NCBI GenBank assembly: GCA_002067365.1
Contig: MVRK01000002.1
Location: forward strand, 1 to 44,290
DNA length: 44,290 nucleotides
Source: Methanosaeta sp. PtaU1.Bin060
GTDB lineage: Archaea > Halobacteriota > Methanosarcinia > Methanotrichales > Methanotrichaceae
Reading direction: 5' to 3'
Position numbers and translations under genes: made by a program. Each line of letters starts with the position of its first letter. Positions within the stretch are counted from its first letter, which is position 1. Below, in pieces: positions 24,142-32,120 of this stretch. The notes below the pieces were generated by a model. The model was not told where the DNA came from, searched no databases, and worked only from the letters and a program-made list of their open reading frames with translations.

Positions 24142-25536
24142 TCAAGCCTGAGCCTCCTGCCCGTTCTCGTCATCATCGCCTTCTTCATCTATCTCCGGAG
24201 TCTCCCCCTGCTGCGGGTTCTGTGTGGCCGACGCGGGCCTGGCCTCACCTCTTGTGGGGCCCTGCTTCGTATCTTTCAGAGGCATATCGGCTATGCCCCT
24301 GAGGTGATTTTCCAGCCGGTCGTCAAGCTTCATGCCTGCATCTATCAGCTTGTCAAGGAAGTTGCCCAAAGCCTCAAGGTTGACAGGCTCGGCCTTTCCA
24401 TGGGCGAGATACGGAAGCTCATCCAAGTCCCAGCCGTTAAGCTCGAAGAGTTCGGGAACAGCCTGGGTATTTATCGTCTCGGCGATATTATCAAGCAAGG
24501 ACATAAGCGACTGATAGAACATCTTGGCTTTAGTCTCGGAGAGAGCGTAGGAGCCCTGTTTCTGCTGGCCCAAGAGCAAGAAGTCGGCCATCACTGTGAG
24601 GGCGATGCGGGTATCGTAGCGGGTGATAACGCGGGTTGTGTCGAACTGGCGGGTCCCACTGCTAGATAGAAGCTTGAACTCGTAGAGCCTGTTGCCGCTT
24701 TTATCGAATACAGCAGGCAAAAGAATGCCCTCGGCTACATCCCTCCGGATGTTGGTTATAACATCCATGAATTTATTATAGGCTGTGATCGCAGCTTCGG
24801 TCTTCTGCTCGAAGATCTCCAGAGGGATGTAGAGGGTTGGATATCCAGCCAGATCCCTTTCAATGCCTATGCCCTCGAGGTCCTCGATCTGGGTCTTCAT
24901 ATACCAGCTTCTGTATGCGTTCCTCAGAATCGAACGGCCCTCGGGATTACCCTTGGCGCTTTTAGTAACGAAATGGAGGGACTTGGAGAGAGGAATCCTG
25001 CGCTCCTTGTACTCAGGGGCCGGTATCTGGCTCAAGCCGAGAAGCTCGTCTGTCTCTTCATCGTAGATCCATTCGTTCAGGCTTTCCTGAGCTCTTGGCG
25101 CCCACTTTGCCCAGCCGATCCTGCCATCGTTGTATTGACTGCGAAGTCTGGGATCCTTCTGCTTTGGGCCTCTGCGGATCTTGAAGACCTTCTCAAAATA
25201 TGACCAGCCAGGAGGCAGCATGCTCAGGATCTCGTCCAGAGTAGCGGGCCAAGGGGTGGACATATCATAGATGCAGGACTCAAGAAACTTAGCTGCCTCA
25301 AGGCCCTCCTGGCTGCTGTCCCCAGGAACGGCAAACCAAGGGACGGACTTGGCCAGCTGCTGAATGGCAAACAGGTAGCCGCCCACGATTGCATCGCCGT
25401 CGGCCATCTTCTTGTAGATCTCTGCACCTTTCCGTCCATGGAGCTCAGGGAGCCACTCTTCAGAGATGTAACCGCCAAAGCGGGTAAGGCCTGTGCGGCC
25501 CAGCTCGACCAGTTTAAGATTTCTCTTCTTTGCTAT
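24142..25536 (-). CDS. Phage portal protein, DUF935-like; apparent ATA start
   Basis: The conserved portal opening, ELGRTGLTRFGGYISEEWLP and ELHGRKGAEIYKKMADGDAI, lies upstream of the first ATG (25407), so the true start is further up. In this frame no ATG, GTG or TTG exists before the stop at 25540. ATA at 25534-25536, 6 bases behind a strong GGAGGGG (25543-25549), is the best start. Later features are VGGYLFAIQQLAKSVPWF, LPPGWSYFEKVFKIR, LSKSLHFVTKSAKGNPEGRS and ADFLLLGQQKQGSYALSETK. The C-terminal 70 residues are charged and low in complexity. The protein makes the dodecameric DNA channel. It overlaps the nuclease-domain gene. Confidence 0.85.
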   Translation of the reverse strand: MAKKRNLKLVELGRTGLTRFGGYISEEWLPELHGRKGAEIYKKMADGDAIVGGYLFAIQQLAKSVPWFAVPGDSSQEGLEAAKFLESCIYDMSTPWPATLDEILSMLPPGWSYFEKVFKIRRGPKQKDPRLRSQYNDGRIGWAKWAPRAQESLNEWIYDEETDELLGLSQIPAPEYKERRIPLSKSLHFVTKSAKGNPEGRSILRNAYRSWYMKTQIEDLEGIGIERDLAGYPTLYIPLEIFEQKTEAAITAYNKFMDVITNIRRDVAEGILLPAVFDKSGNRLYEFKLLSSSGTRQFDTTRVITRYDTRIALTVMADFLLLGQQKQGSYALSETKAKMFYQSLMSLLDNIAETINTQAVPELFELNGWDLDELPYLAHGKAEPVNLEALGNFLDKLIDAGMKLDDRLENHLRGIADMPLKDTKQGPTRGEARPASATQNPQQGETPEIDEEGDDDENGQEAQA

Positions 25537-26114
25537 CCTCTACCCCTCCATTTGCTTCTTCTCTTAGGAACGCCAGGCAAGACGATTGGGTTGGCCACCT
25601 GGAAGTTGTTCAAAAGCTCGACGCAGCCCGAAACTGCGTCCACAATGTCATCGTGATCGCCTCCGGGAAAATTCGTTAACTCGTAAACCAGGTCCTCGAA
25701 CCAAGCTGCGTTTTTGCGGTAGAACAGCTTGCCTGCAGCTCCTCGGGCCGAACAGAGCAAGGCACGGCTCACTTTGTCGGAGCTAACCGGAACAGGATAG
25801 AAGGCCACGTTACGAAGGCGGCTCTCTCTGACTAGCTCCTGGAAAGACGATAGCTGGAAGCCGTTGGTCTCCACCCCGGCCAGGCGCACTCCCTGGGCCA
25901 GGATCTCCTCGATGATCTTCTCCCTGGCATCCGGCCACTCCCACCGGCCCCGGAGGATGTTAAGGATGTAGATGTTCTCCTCTGAATCGATGCCGCAGGT
26001 GGCGATGACGGTGAAGTCGGCACGGGTCTTCGTAGAGGCGGCCAGGTCGATGAAGGTGCCGAGCTTGAGAGATGAGCGCTCGATGACTGGGAGTTCAGGA
26101 ATGGTTTGAGTCAT
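25533..26114 (-). CDS. Large terminase, C-terminal nuclease domain as a separate gene (193 aa)
   Basis: The sequence is the RNase H-like nuclease of TerL alone: FIDLAASTKTRADFTVIATC with the first catalytic Asp, NIYILNILRGRWEWPDAREK, VRLAGVETNGFQLSSFQELV with the acidic residue, PVPVSSDKVSRALLCSARGA, and FPGGDHDDIVDAVSGCVELL with the final Asp cluster. Normally this follows the ATPase in one polypeptide. Here it starts at ATG 26114, about 2 kb after the end of the ATPase gene, and the two catalytic clusters look intact. It would have to act in trans with the ATPase. Ends in TAG, overlapping the portal start. Confidence 0.88.
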   Translation of the reverse strand: MTQTIPELPVIERSSLKLGTFIDLAASTKTRADFTVIATCGIDSEENIYILNILRGRWEWPDAREKIIEEILAQGVRLAGVETNGFQLSSFQELVRESRLRNVAFYPVPVSSDKVSRALLCSARGAAGKLFYRKNAAWFEDLVYELTNFPGGDHDDIVDAVSGCVELLNNFQVANPIVLPGVPKRRSKWRGRG

Positions 26115-26379
26115 AACATGAAACGGATTGAAATGAAGAAGGAATCGTGGACAGCAACAGGATGGGGGACAAAGACAGGAACCAGATCAACCGAGATTTC
26201 GAGCAGGGCGGCCGGAAGGCTGCGGGGAAGGAGAGGGTGGGGTGGCGGGGAGGGGAGAAGGGCTGCGGAGAGAGCTAATGGGCTGGCGTTATTAAGAGCA
26301 ATTAAGAGCAAAAAGAAGAGGGCTTGAGATGCCGAGACGGCCTCTCTAAAGCCGATCTAAAATACGCTGACTTGAGCGC
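26115..26379. other. Low-complexity gap between terminase nuclease and cargo gene
   Basis: No gene I can support lies here. A 66-residue minus-strand frame (26111-26311) overlaps the nuclease start by ATGA and is Pro/Leu-rich; it is more likely chance. Purine-rich runs on the plus strand dominate. This gap is part of the insert that splits the terminase. Confidence 0.4.
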
Positions 26380-28008
26380 TTATTTAGCTATGCCTTGCTC
26401 AAAGGGCCCTTTATTTGAGGCGAAGTAGAGCCAGGCGGTAGGAGCAACGCCCTGCCACTGAGTATTCCAGATTCCAGCGCCCTTGAAATTGTCAGGGGAA
26501 CCAGGCATAGCGCCATCATCCCTCTGCTGAGAAATCAACTCCTGCAGCATCTGATTGCTACCTTCTCCACCGGCTACGATGTACTGGCCTGTGCATTCAT
26601 TGGACACCGACCACGGGCCAGCCTGATCTCCCATGCCGCTGACTTGCGAATCTGAGGACGAAACAGACAAAGCTTCTCGGGCATAGCTGAGGGCTCGCAA
26701 TGCCTTTTCCCTCTCACCTGTAGCTGTTAGCATTGCTGCACCCCAGGTCTGGACATCTGTGACCGGCTTCCAATCGTCTTTGCCTGCCTTGAACCGGCCC
26801 ATTTCCTCATCCCAGTAAGAGGATACTATGCAATCCATGAGGTTGTCAGCTTCTTCTGTCTTATCCAATGCCCACAGAGCCCACCATGTATCTATTGCTC
26901 CCTCTACAGGTCTATTCTGAAGGCAACCAGGGCTTAATTCAATTTGGCCTTGGAGCCATTTGGCTCCAGCATCCCTTGCCGTTTCAGCGAGGGGGTTATC
27001 TCCACCAAGTTCTATGTAGCGATCTAATGCGTAAACTGTCCAGGCCACATCTCCTATCCATATATCGTCAGTAACGCTTTTGTTGGTTGAATAATTGAAG
27101 GTCTTATTCCAGGATCCATCTCCATTTTGCAGTTTGACCAACGCATCCACAAGCTGAGTCGCATTCTCCGACATATTCTCCTGGCTGAAGATTATAAGAG
27201 CCAGCGCTTGATCATAGAGATGAGCCAGAGCATAGATTTCATCTTTCCAAGACTTTATCAGGCCGTTTGGTTGCTGTTGAGATGCAATCCAGTTTGCTGC
27301 TGCTTTTGAAGCGTTAGTATCGGGCTTGACTACTTCGAAATCAGAAGGAACTTTACGTGCACTGATATTGACAACTCTTAGATTATCGATAGCAATATTA
27401 CTGACGCCGCCCTCATCTTCATAATCAGTGGTATTCGAGTCGTTCTTGACTGAGATGAAGATTGTTCTCACTGTTGTGAGATTCAAATCGCTACCGATAT
27501 ACTTGAATGGGACGACCAATGGCCCCCACCAGGTCTTTTGAGTAACATGGCGATATAGAGGAGCAATTTTTTGCAGCTCTGTATCGTTCATTCCTACATT
27601 CAGCGAATTGGCAGTTTGATTCCCCCTCCAATCTATAACCAGATGATCATAGCTGGAAAGATCTATTGGAGGATCAAATGTAAAGACGACCTCGACATAG
27701 GAATTATTGCATTTATCCAGGCTGTATGTTAACTGCAACGCTTTGCCATCTCTGCCCTCAACAGGTTCCAGGCTCCTATTCAATTCCTTTGAGCAATTGC
27801 TGCCAAACCCTGTCGAAATATGGCAGTGGCGGGCGTTGCCCATATCATACACTATGGGCTCTCTATCGGTCAGAGATAAATTATCAAACGTGATAAGATC
27901 CAGGCTTGGGCTTGTACCCATGCCCTGCGCTAAGGCTAAAGTAGCGAAAACAATTATCAGAAACGCAATAGCTCCTTTAGAAGCGGATGCACATCTAGAT
28001 CTGAGCAA
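26380..28008 (-). CDS. Secreted protein with CBM-like domain and alpha/alpha-barrel (cargo gene), 542 aa
   Basis: The TTG start at 28008 has GGAGTGA 7 bases upstream. A signal peptide follows (GAIAFLIIVFATLALAQ). Residues about 40-210 look like a beta-sandwich carbohydrate-binding type domain (AIDNLRVVNIS near its end, with Asn-rich loops). Residues 230-540 form repeated helix pairs (NWIASQQQPNGLIKSWKDEI, LVKLQNGDGSWNK, DVAWTVYALDRYIEL, TWWALWALDK, WGAAMLTATGEREKAL) as in six-hairpin glycosidases and terpene-cyclase-like barrels. It is exported and may act on host surface glycans. It lies inside the split terminase, with its own TATA box at 28107-28114, and looks like a moron gene. Confidence 0.65.
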   Translation of the reverse strand: MLRSRCASASKGAIAFLIIVFATLALAQGMGTSPSLDLITFDNLSLTDREPIVYDMGNARHCHISTGFGSNCSKELNRSLEPVEGRDGKALQLTYSLDKCNNSYVEVVFTFDPPIDLSSYDHLVIDWRGNQTANSLNVGMNDTELQKIAPLYRHVTQKTWWGPLVVPFKYIGSDLNLTTVRTIFISVKNDSNTTDYEDEGGVSNIAIDNLRVVNISARKVPSDFEVVKPDTNASKAAANWIASQQQPNGLIKSWKDEIYALAHLYDQALALIIFSQENMSENATQLVDALVKLQNGDGSWNKTFNYSTNKSVTDDIWIGDVAWTVYALDRYIELGGDNPLAETARDAGAKWLQGQIELSPGCLQNRPVEGAIDTWWALWALDKTEEADNLMDCIVSSYWDEEMGRFKAGKDDWKPVTDVQTWGAAMLTATGEREKALRALSYAREALSVSSSDSQVSGMGDQAGPWSVSNECTGQYIVAGGEGSNQMLQELISQQRDDGAMPGSPDNFKGAGIWNTQWQGVAPTAWLYFASNKGPFEQGIAK

Positions 28009-28106
28009 TGGTTCACTCCCTTTGGTATTCTTAAGCCGGTTAAATCGTTAGGCCTATTAAAGATACCGATAAATTGGAGAAGCTATTGCATTTGGCTTTA
28101 AAATGA

Positions 28107-28114
28107 TTATATAA
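28107..28114 (-). promoter_or_regulatory. TATA box for the cargo gene
   Basis: TTATATAA lies directly behind the terminase ATPase gene and about 100 bases before the TTG start of the cargo gene at 28008. An AT-rich, otherwise gene-free leader follows. This suggests a separate promoter, as expected for an inserted moron gene. Confidence 0.5.
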
Positions 28115-28115
28115 C

Positions 28116-30143
28116 TTATTGGATAATATTTACTGGCCTGAAGTACTCCCTCCTGAACAGCGCCCCCTCCCGGCGGATGGGCGTCTGCTGGTACTCCGAG
28201 AGCCAGTTGTAGGGCCCGATGTCCTCTTTGATGGCCATTAAAGATGGCAGAGGATACCTCTCCGGCCAGAGAGCCTCTCCAGGCTGACGGCCCAGAGGAT
28301 CGTCCGGCTCGGCGATGGCCGGGAGCCGGTACTCGACCCAGGGAGGAGAATACCTCTGCCCGCCACCGGCTTCGGCGTCCACCTTGCGAGCTAAAAGCCG
28401 GCCAGTGAAATCATCCACATGCCAGCGGGTGGCCATGACTATCGCCACACCGAAAGGCGCCCAGGGCATTGGCTCCAAACGTTCACGGGCCGTGCCGGTC
28501 CACCAGTCCCAGACCTTCTCACGCATGGTCAGTGACTCGGCCTCGGCCCGGTCCTTGTGGGGATCATCTATGATGAGACAGTTGTGGGTGAGAACCTCTT
28601 CCGCAAAGAAATTGTTGCAGCCTTCCACCTGGAAGTCATAGACAGGGATTTCTCCACAGCGTAACTCCCGAACCACAGATATGGGGTCGATTTTGATTTG
28701 TGATGAATCATATGGCAGGGTTGACAAAGAGTTACAAGATTCTCGGGTGTATTGTCCAGCACAGCCTCGTTCAAATGGTGGATGACGAGATTCGACCTTT
28801 GCACATCCTGTCCGTTCCAGGTTATCCGAGTGAAGGCCTCCTGCAGTCCACAGACGACACACTTGTGGCCGTCCCGCTCCAGGATCAAAGGTCTCATTTG
28901 GGTGAACCACATTGCATAGCTCATCCCGTCCTGATAGTGAGAGTTTCCAAGTCCAACCATCCTCTCGGAATGGGCAGCGCTCGCACATTCCCGAGAGCAG
29001 AACTGGGCACGGGAAGAGCGAGGAATAAACTCTGCCTCGCAAATCGGGCAGATTTTCACTGGCCTTTTGGATAGCCTGGAAGCTGTACGACAGGTTTCTG
29101 AGCAATACTTGTTCCGGCGCTTCCCAGGCATTGGTTGGCCGCAATAGGTGCAGGATCTCGCATGCTTCACAGCATGATGCTTTTGAGAGCATGCCTTGGA
29201 GCAATAGAAGTCTTCTTGACCTCGATTCAGCGCTTTGCGGTAATCGTATAGGTATTTCTCGTGCTCCTTTCCGCAGAGAGTACAACGAAGAACTACCCGG
29301 ATCGACCGGAGCTTTTGATAGCAAGCTAGGCAAAGTAAGCCGTTGCCTCCCTTCGGATTCCCACAACGAACGCAGATCTTGTTGGACTTGGACTTCTGAG
29401 CTGATAAGCCGGTCGCCTGGCCGTAGACTATTCGCTTCTTGGTAGCCTCGTTCACAAGTGAAAAAACGATGCTCAGGGGTAGCTCTGACTTTATGGCCAC
29501 TAGCTGTTTCGATTTCAAGTAGTCTATTGCCATAGGTCACCCTTGCGGCGAGGATCTTCCTCCACTCAAAAAGATTCGACCGATGATTAAAGGCCAGAAC
29601 CCGAGGACGCAGTGGCATCTTCACTAAATCCTCAATTGGGATCTTACCCTTTTCAGTAGTTATGAGGGTCTTTCTATATAAACACTGTGCACCTTTTCCA
29701 GTTACCGCTCCCTGAGTTCCCACGGCGTTCATCCCGCCGCCCTCAGTTGTATCCCAGCGGTCGGCTGCCGAGGAGTCCCCTGAGATCTCGACCCTTAGCT
29801 CTGAAGGGTGCTCCTGGATGGTGTTGCGAACTTTGCGGCCCCAGCTGGCGGCATAGTCGGACTCGTATGAGGCCAGGATGACCCGGTACTGGGGGAAGAG
29901 GTCGAGAAACCAGACCGGAAACCAGTGAGACACAAGGGCCGACTTTCCATGCCGAGGTGGCATGCTGATAATCAGCCTGGGATACCGGCCGGCTACCGCC
30001 TGGGTTAAGAGAAAGGAAAGCTCACGAAGATGGCGGTAAAGCCTCCACCTCCGGCCCGAAAGCCTCTGGGCAAACGTCCCCGGCGTGGCTCTCCAGGCGT
30101 TCTGCCAGAGTTGCTGCGAGTCTAACGGCTTCAGGGTCGGCAA
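28116..30143 (-). CDS. terL: Large terminase ATPase domain, interrupted by an intein
   Basis: A 675-codon frame. Exteins: residues 1-153 with the packaging ATPase Walker A MPPRHGKSALVSHWF (residue 61) and residues 522-675 with Walker B CLIIDDPHKDRAEA, the coupling motif IVMATRWHVDDF and the end EYQQTPIRREGALFRREYF. The intein is residues 154-521. After splicing the ATPase would read GKGAQ-CLIIDDP. The frame ends in PVNIIQ-stop, exactly where the nuclease domain should follow; that domain is a separate gene at 25533-26114. The start is TTG 30143, overlapping the small terminase gene by 122 bases. It powers DNA packaging at the portal. Confidence 0.9.
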   Translation of the reverse strand: MPTLKPLDSQQLWQNAWRATPGTFAQRLSGRRWRLYRHLRELSFLLTQAVAGRYPRLIISMPPRHGKSALVSHWFPVWFLDLFPQYRVILASYESDYAASWGRKVRNTIQEHPSELRVEISGDSSAADRWDTTEGGGMNAVGTQGAVTGKGAQCLYRKTLITTEKGKIPIEDLVKMPLRPRVLAFNHRSNLFEWRKILAARVTYGNRLLEIETASGHKVRATPEHRFFTCERGYQEANSLRPGDRLISSEVQVQQDLRSLWESEGRQRLTLPSLLSKAPVDPGSSSLYSLRKGAREIPIRLPQSAESRSRRLLLLQGMLSKASCCEACEILHLLRPTNAWEAPEQVLLRNLSYSFQAIQKASENLPDLRGRVYSSLFPCPVLLSGMCERCPFREDGWTWKLSLSGRDELCNVVHPNETFDPGAGRPQVCRLWTAGGLHSDNLERTGCAKVESRHPPFERGCAGQYTRESCNSLSTLPYDSSQIKIDPISVVRELRCGEIPVYDFQVEGCNNFFAEEVLTHNCLIIDDPHKDRAEAESLTMREKVWDWWTGTARERLEPMPWAPFGVAIVMATRWHVDDFTGRLLARKVDAEAGGGQRYSPPWVEYRLPAIAEPDDPLGRQPGEALWPERYPLPSLMAIKEDIGPYNWLSEYQQTPIRREGALFRREYFRPVNIIQ
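28568..29533 (-). CDS. HNH homing endonuclease with zinc fingers, in the +1 frame inside the intein
   Basis: From about residue 45 the frame reads as a real protein: five CxxC-type zinc modules (CVRCGNPKGG, CTLCGKEHEKYLY, CTYCGQPMPGKRRNKYC, CPICEAEFIPRSSRAQFC) and a C-terminal HNH domain (ILERDGHKCVVCG, NLVIHHLNEAVLDNTPENLV, TLCQPCHMIHHK). This is a nicking/homing nuclease of the type found in introns and inteins. The recognisable part spans about 28694-29413, exactly between the two intein splicing halves, which are in another frame. The first 40 residues overlap block B codons and may not be translated. How it is expressed is unclear: internal start, frameshift or decay. Confidence 0.8.
   Translation of the reverse strand: MAIDYLKSKQLVAIKSELPLSIVFSLVNEATKKRIVYGQATGLSAQKSKSNKICVRCGNPKGGNGLLCLACYQKLRSIRVVLRCTLCGKEHEKYLYDYRKALNRGQEDFYCSKACSQKHHAVKHARSCTYCGQPMPGKRRNKYCSETCRTASRLSKRPVKICPICEAEFIPRSSRAQFCSRECASAAHSERMVGLGNSHYQDGMSYAMWFTQMRPLILERDGHKCVVCGLQEAFTRITWNGQDVQRSNLVIHHLNEAVLDNTPENLVTLCQPCHMIHHKSKSTPYLWFGSYAVEKSLSMTSRWKAATISLRKRFSPTTVSS
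28581..29684 (-). mobile_element. Intein in the terminase Walker B site (368 codons)
   Basis: It begins with Cys154 (CLYRKTLITTEKGKIPIEDL, block A), has block B GHKVRATPEHRFF with the TxxH-type TPEH motif, and ends with block F/G EIPVYDFQVEGCNNFFAEEV-LTHN. The +1 extein residue is Cys522. These are all the residues needed for protein splicing. The middle, residues about 250-480, has no recognisable domain in this frame. In the +1 frame the same DNA codes for a zinc-finger HNH endonuclease. The insertion point is the catalytic Walker B segment, a favoured site for inteins. Confidence 0.9.
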
Positions 30144-30678
30144 GGATCAGCTCCTGGATGTATCTGTACTCGATATAGTCCCGGGACTCTTTCACGTCCA
30201 GGACCTGCTTTGGCTTGCCCAAGCCCCGGTCGAGGATCTCCTTGGCAAAGGCCAGGATGAGCTCCGGCCGATCGTCTGGCAGGGCCTCGAAAATTCGAAC
30301 TAGCTTCTCGGCTACGCCCGGCGAGGCCTTCTCGAACTTAACTCGGGCCTGGCGCGTTGGTTTTTCAATCAGGGAACCTGCCGAATTTCCCCGAAGAAAT
30401 TTTCCTTTTTCGTCCCGCTGGGACGGCAGAAGTTTCTGAGCTGACAGCCTCGACGCCTCATGGTTTTCCCCTGCCAACGCACCTTGGCAGCTTTTCTCCT
30501 TTGGCAGGCCTGGATTCGGCACGCCGTGCCTGAGATAGTGCTGCAGGCTGGACCTTGGCAGGCCAACCTCTTTGGCAGCCCTGGCCTCGGAGAGACCGCC
30601 GGCCATCAGTTCTGACGCCTTTGAAACCTTGGCACGTATCTCTTCGTAATCCCTGGGCGGTCCTTTTCTGGCCTTCAT
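30022..30678 (-). CDS. Small terminase subunit-like protein (218 aa)
   Basis: Residues 10-55 hold a helix-turn-helix (DYEEIRAKVSKASELMAGGL then SEARAAKEVGLPRSSLQHYL), as in terminase small subunits and Mu-type regulators. The middle has a GKFLRGNSAGSLIEKP motif common in small terminases, and residues 140-200 are helical (VDKQVLDVKESRDYIEYRYI-type). It would recognise viral DNA for packaging. It starts at ATG 30678, overlapping the upstream small gene by ATGA, and it overlaps the large terminase start, a normal arrangement. Confidence 0.75.
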   Translation of the reverse strand: MKARKGPPRDYEEIRAKVSKASELMAGGLSEARAAKEVGLPRSSLQHYLRHGVPNPGLPKEKSCQGALAGENHEASRLSAQKLLPSQRDEKGKFLRGNSAGSLIEKPTRQARVKFEKASPGVAEKLVRIFEALPDDRPELILAFAKEILDRGLGKPKQVLDVKESRDYIEYRYIQELILADPEAVRLAATLAERLESHAGDVCPEAFGPEVEALPPSS

Positions 30679-30947
30679 AACTTGATGTCAGGAGGCAGAG
30701 GATGGCCCATGCGAGTGAACCAAACGATTGGGTCCACCTCCATGCCCAGCTCCCGAGACCAGGCCTTGTACTCCTCACGGGAAAGCCAGAGCTTTCCGTC
30801 TCCGGTACGGTACATCCTCTCTTTATCGACTGCCAGAAACCTCGAGCCGTTGGGCGTTACTTGATCTTCAAGGGCCTGGGAAATGCATTCGCAAGCCTGT
30901 TCACCCGATGGTTCTTCATCACAACAATCGAATCCTTTCTTTGACAT
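30675..30947 (-). CDS. Small protein (90 aa) upstream of the terminase genes
   Basis: An acidic N-terminus with four cysteines (DCCDEEPSGEQACEC) is followed by RMYRTGDGKLWLSREEYKAW and SRELGMEVDPIVWFTRMGHP. I do not recognise a family. It is coupled to the small terminase by an ATGA overlap and has a GGAGG-like site upstream (reverse complement of cctaaacctcc). The context suggests a packaging or early-late link gene. Confidence 0.6.
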   Translation of the reverse strand: MSKKGFDCCDEEPSGEQACECISQALEDQVTPNGSRFLAVDKERMYRTGDGKLWLSREEYKAWSRELGMEVDPIVWFTRMGHPLPPDIKL

Positions 30948-31028
30948 AACCTAAACCTCCAAAAAGCATGCCCAAGACATCATACCTATCCACAGGATCC
31001 TCCCAAAAACCGCGCCTAATCTACAGGT

Positions 31029-31547
31029 TCATGCCTCGAACCTCGTAGAGCTGTTGATCTGGAATGTACCGGCATGGTAGGTACTGGTAAGTTCTATAGG
31101 CCTTCCCTTTGGCCCTGCAGAGAGGACGTGCTCCCTGACTCTGCCCCGACCCGAAGCCTGGAATAGGGTATAGCTTGATTCCGAAGAGTTCTGTTGGAAG
31201 CTCTCTTTCTCCTCGCTGTTGTCGGCCCTGAACCTTATAACGGCCGTGGCACTGAGGTTACTGAGCTCAGATAGTCTCAGGAAATGTTCTGGACTTGCCA
31301 CCTGATAGCTGCCCAGGCCGTCAAACTCAAAACCCGAGAACATTGAGCAATCGGATCCAGAGAGAATTAGACTTCTGCCATATGCCATGTCTCCTTGGCA
31401 GGAGGACCTGTCCCTGGCAAGGTCGTAGTTTGTCAGTGTCTGGAATTCTCCAGCTCCTATGAAATCTTCCTTGATCTCGACCTTCCCATCAGCCGGAAGC
31501 ATCACGGAAAGGCAACAACAGATAGCGAATAGGAGCATAGCTCTCAA
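31029..31547 (-). CDS. Secreted protein of unknown function (172 aa)
   Basis: The N-terminus is a clear signal peptide (MLLFAICCCLSVMLPADG). The rest is beta-rich and polar, with motifs like GYQVASPEHFLRL and AVIRFRADNSEEKESF; no family recognised. Such secreted proteins in viral regions may modify the host surface. It is alone between the terminase group and the small early-type genes. Confidence 0.55.
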   Translation of the reverse strand: MRAMLLFAICCCLSVMLPADGKVEIKEDFIGAGEFQTLTNYDLARDRSSCQGDMAYGRSLILSGSDCSMFSGFEFDGLGSYQVASPEHFLRLSELSNLSATAVIRFRADNSEEKESFQQNSSESSYTLFQASGRGRVREHVLSAGPKGRPIELTSTYHAGTFQINSSTRFEA

Positions 31548-31818
31548 GATTATACTCGTCTTCTCACCTCTATATTTCTAGGATTTCCGTATCCCGAGCG
31601 CATTCAAACACAGGCTGCCAGCAAAGGCAGGTCTAAAGGTAAGACCGCTCCAAGAGAATGCTCCTCAAGGATGAAGGCGTGTCTTCCATAGGGCTGCCAT
31701 TTCCGCGCTGAGATCGGATCAAAATAAAGAAATCCAGGACGTGAGATAGGCTTTATCCTCTATCCTCACAGGAATCTACTGAATAGAATTTTCTGAAAAA
31801 CCGATATGCAATGACGCA

Positions 31819-32112
31819 CTACAAAGGCAATCCGCAAGCCCTGCGCAACTCTTCCCGATTTTGCTTATAGTGATCCATCAACATGGGATAGTAGATGCCC
31901 CTTCCCCACTCATTGTGGTACTTATGGTAATTGATTCTACGCCTGCCCTCAAACTTCAGTACTCCTTCAAGCGCCAGGGACTTGGCTATTCCCTGGCGAG
32001 GCAGGCCCAACTCTAGATAATCGGCTTTCTTCTTCTCGAGGATGAGCAGAGAGTCAGGGTCAATCCCAGCGTCCACTAGCTTTCGCAGAGTATCTCGTGG
32101 TCGAAATGACAT
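31819..32112 (-). CDS. Small helical protein, possible HTH (97 aa)
   Basis: The middle segment YLELGLPRQGIAKSLALEGV resembles a helix-turn-helix, and the C-terminal part is rich in Tyr and basic residues (RRRINYHKYHNEWGRG). It starts 8 bases after the stop of the next gene upstream and is likely co-transcribed with it. No family recognised. Confidence 0.5.
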   Translation of the reverse strand: MSFRPRDTLRKLVDAGIDPDSLLILEKKKADYLELGLPRQGIAKSLALEGVLKFEGRRRINYHKYHNEWGRGIYYPMLMDHYKQNREELRRACGLPL

Positions 32113-32120
32113 GAAAACCT

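Noticed and set aside
26111-26311. 66-aa frame overlapping the terminase nuclease start
   Set aside because: Pro/Leu-rich chance-like sequence from purine-rich DNA; the ATGA overlap alone is not enough.
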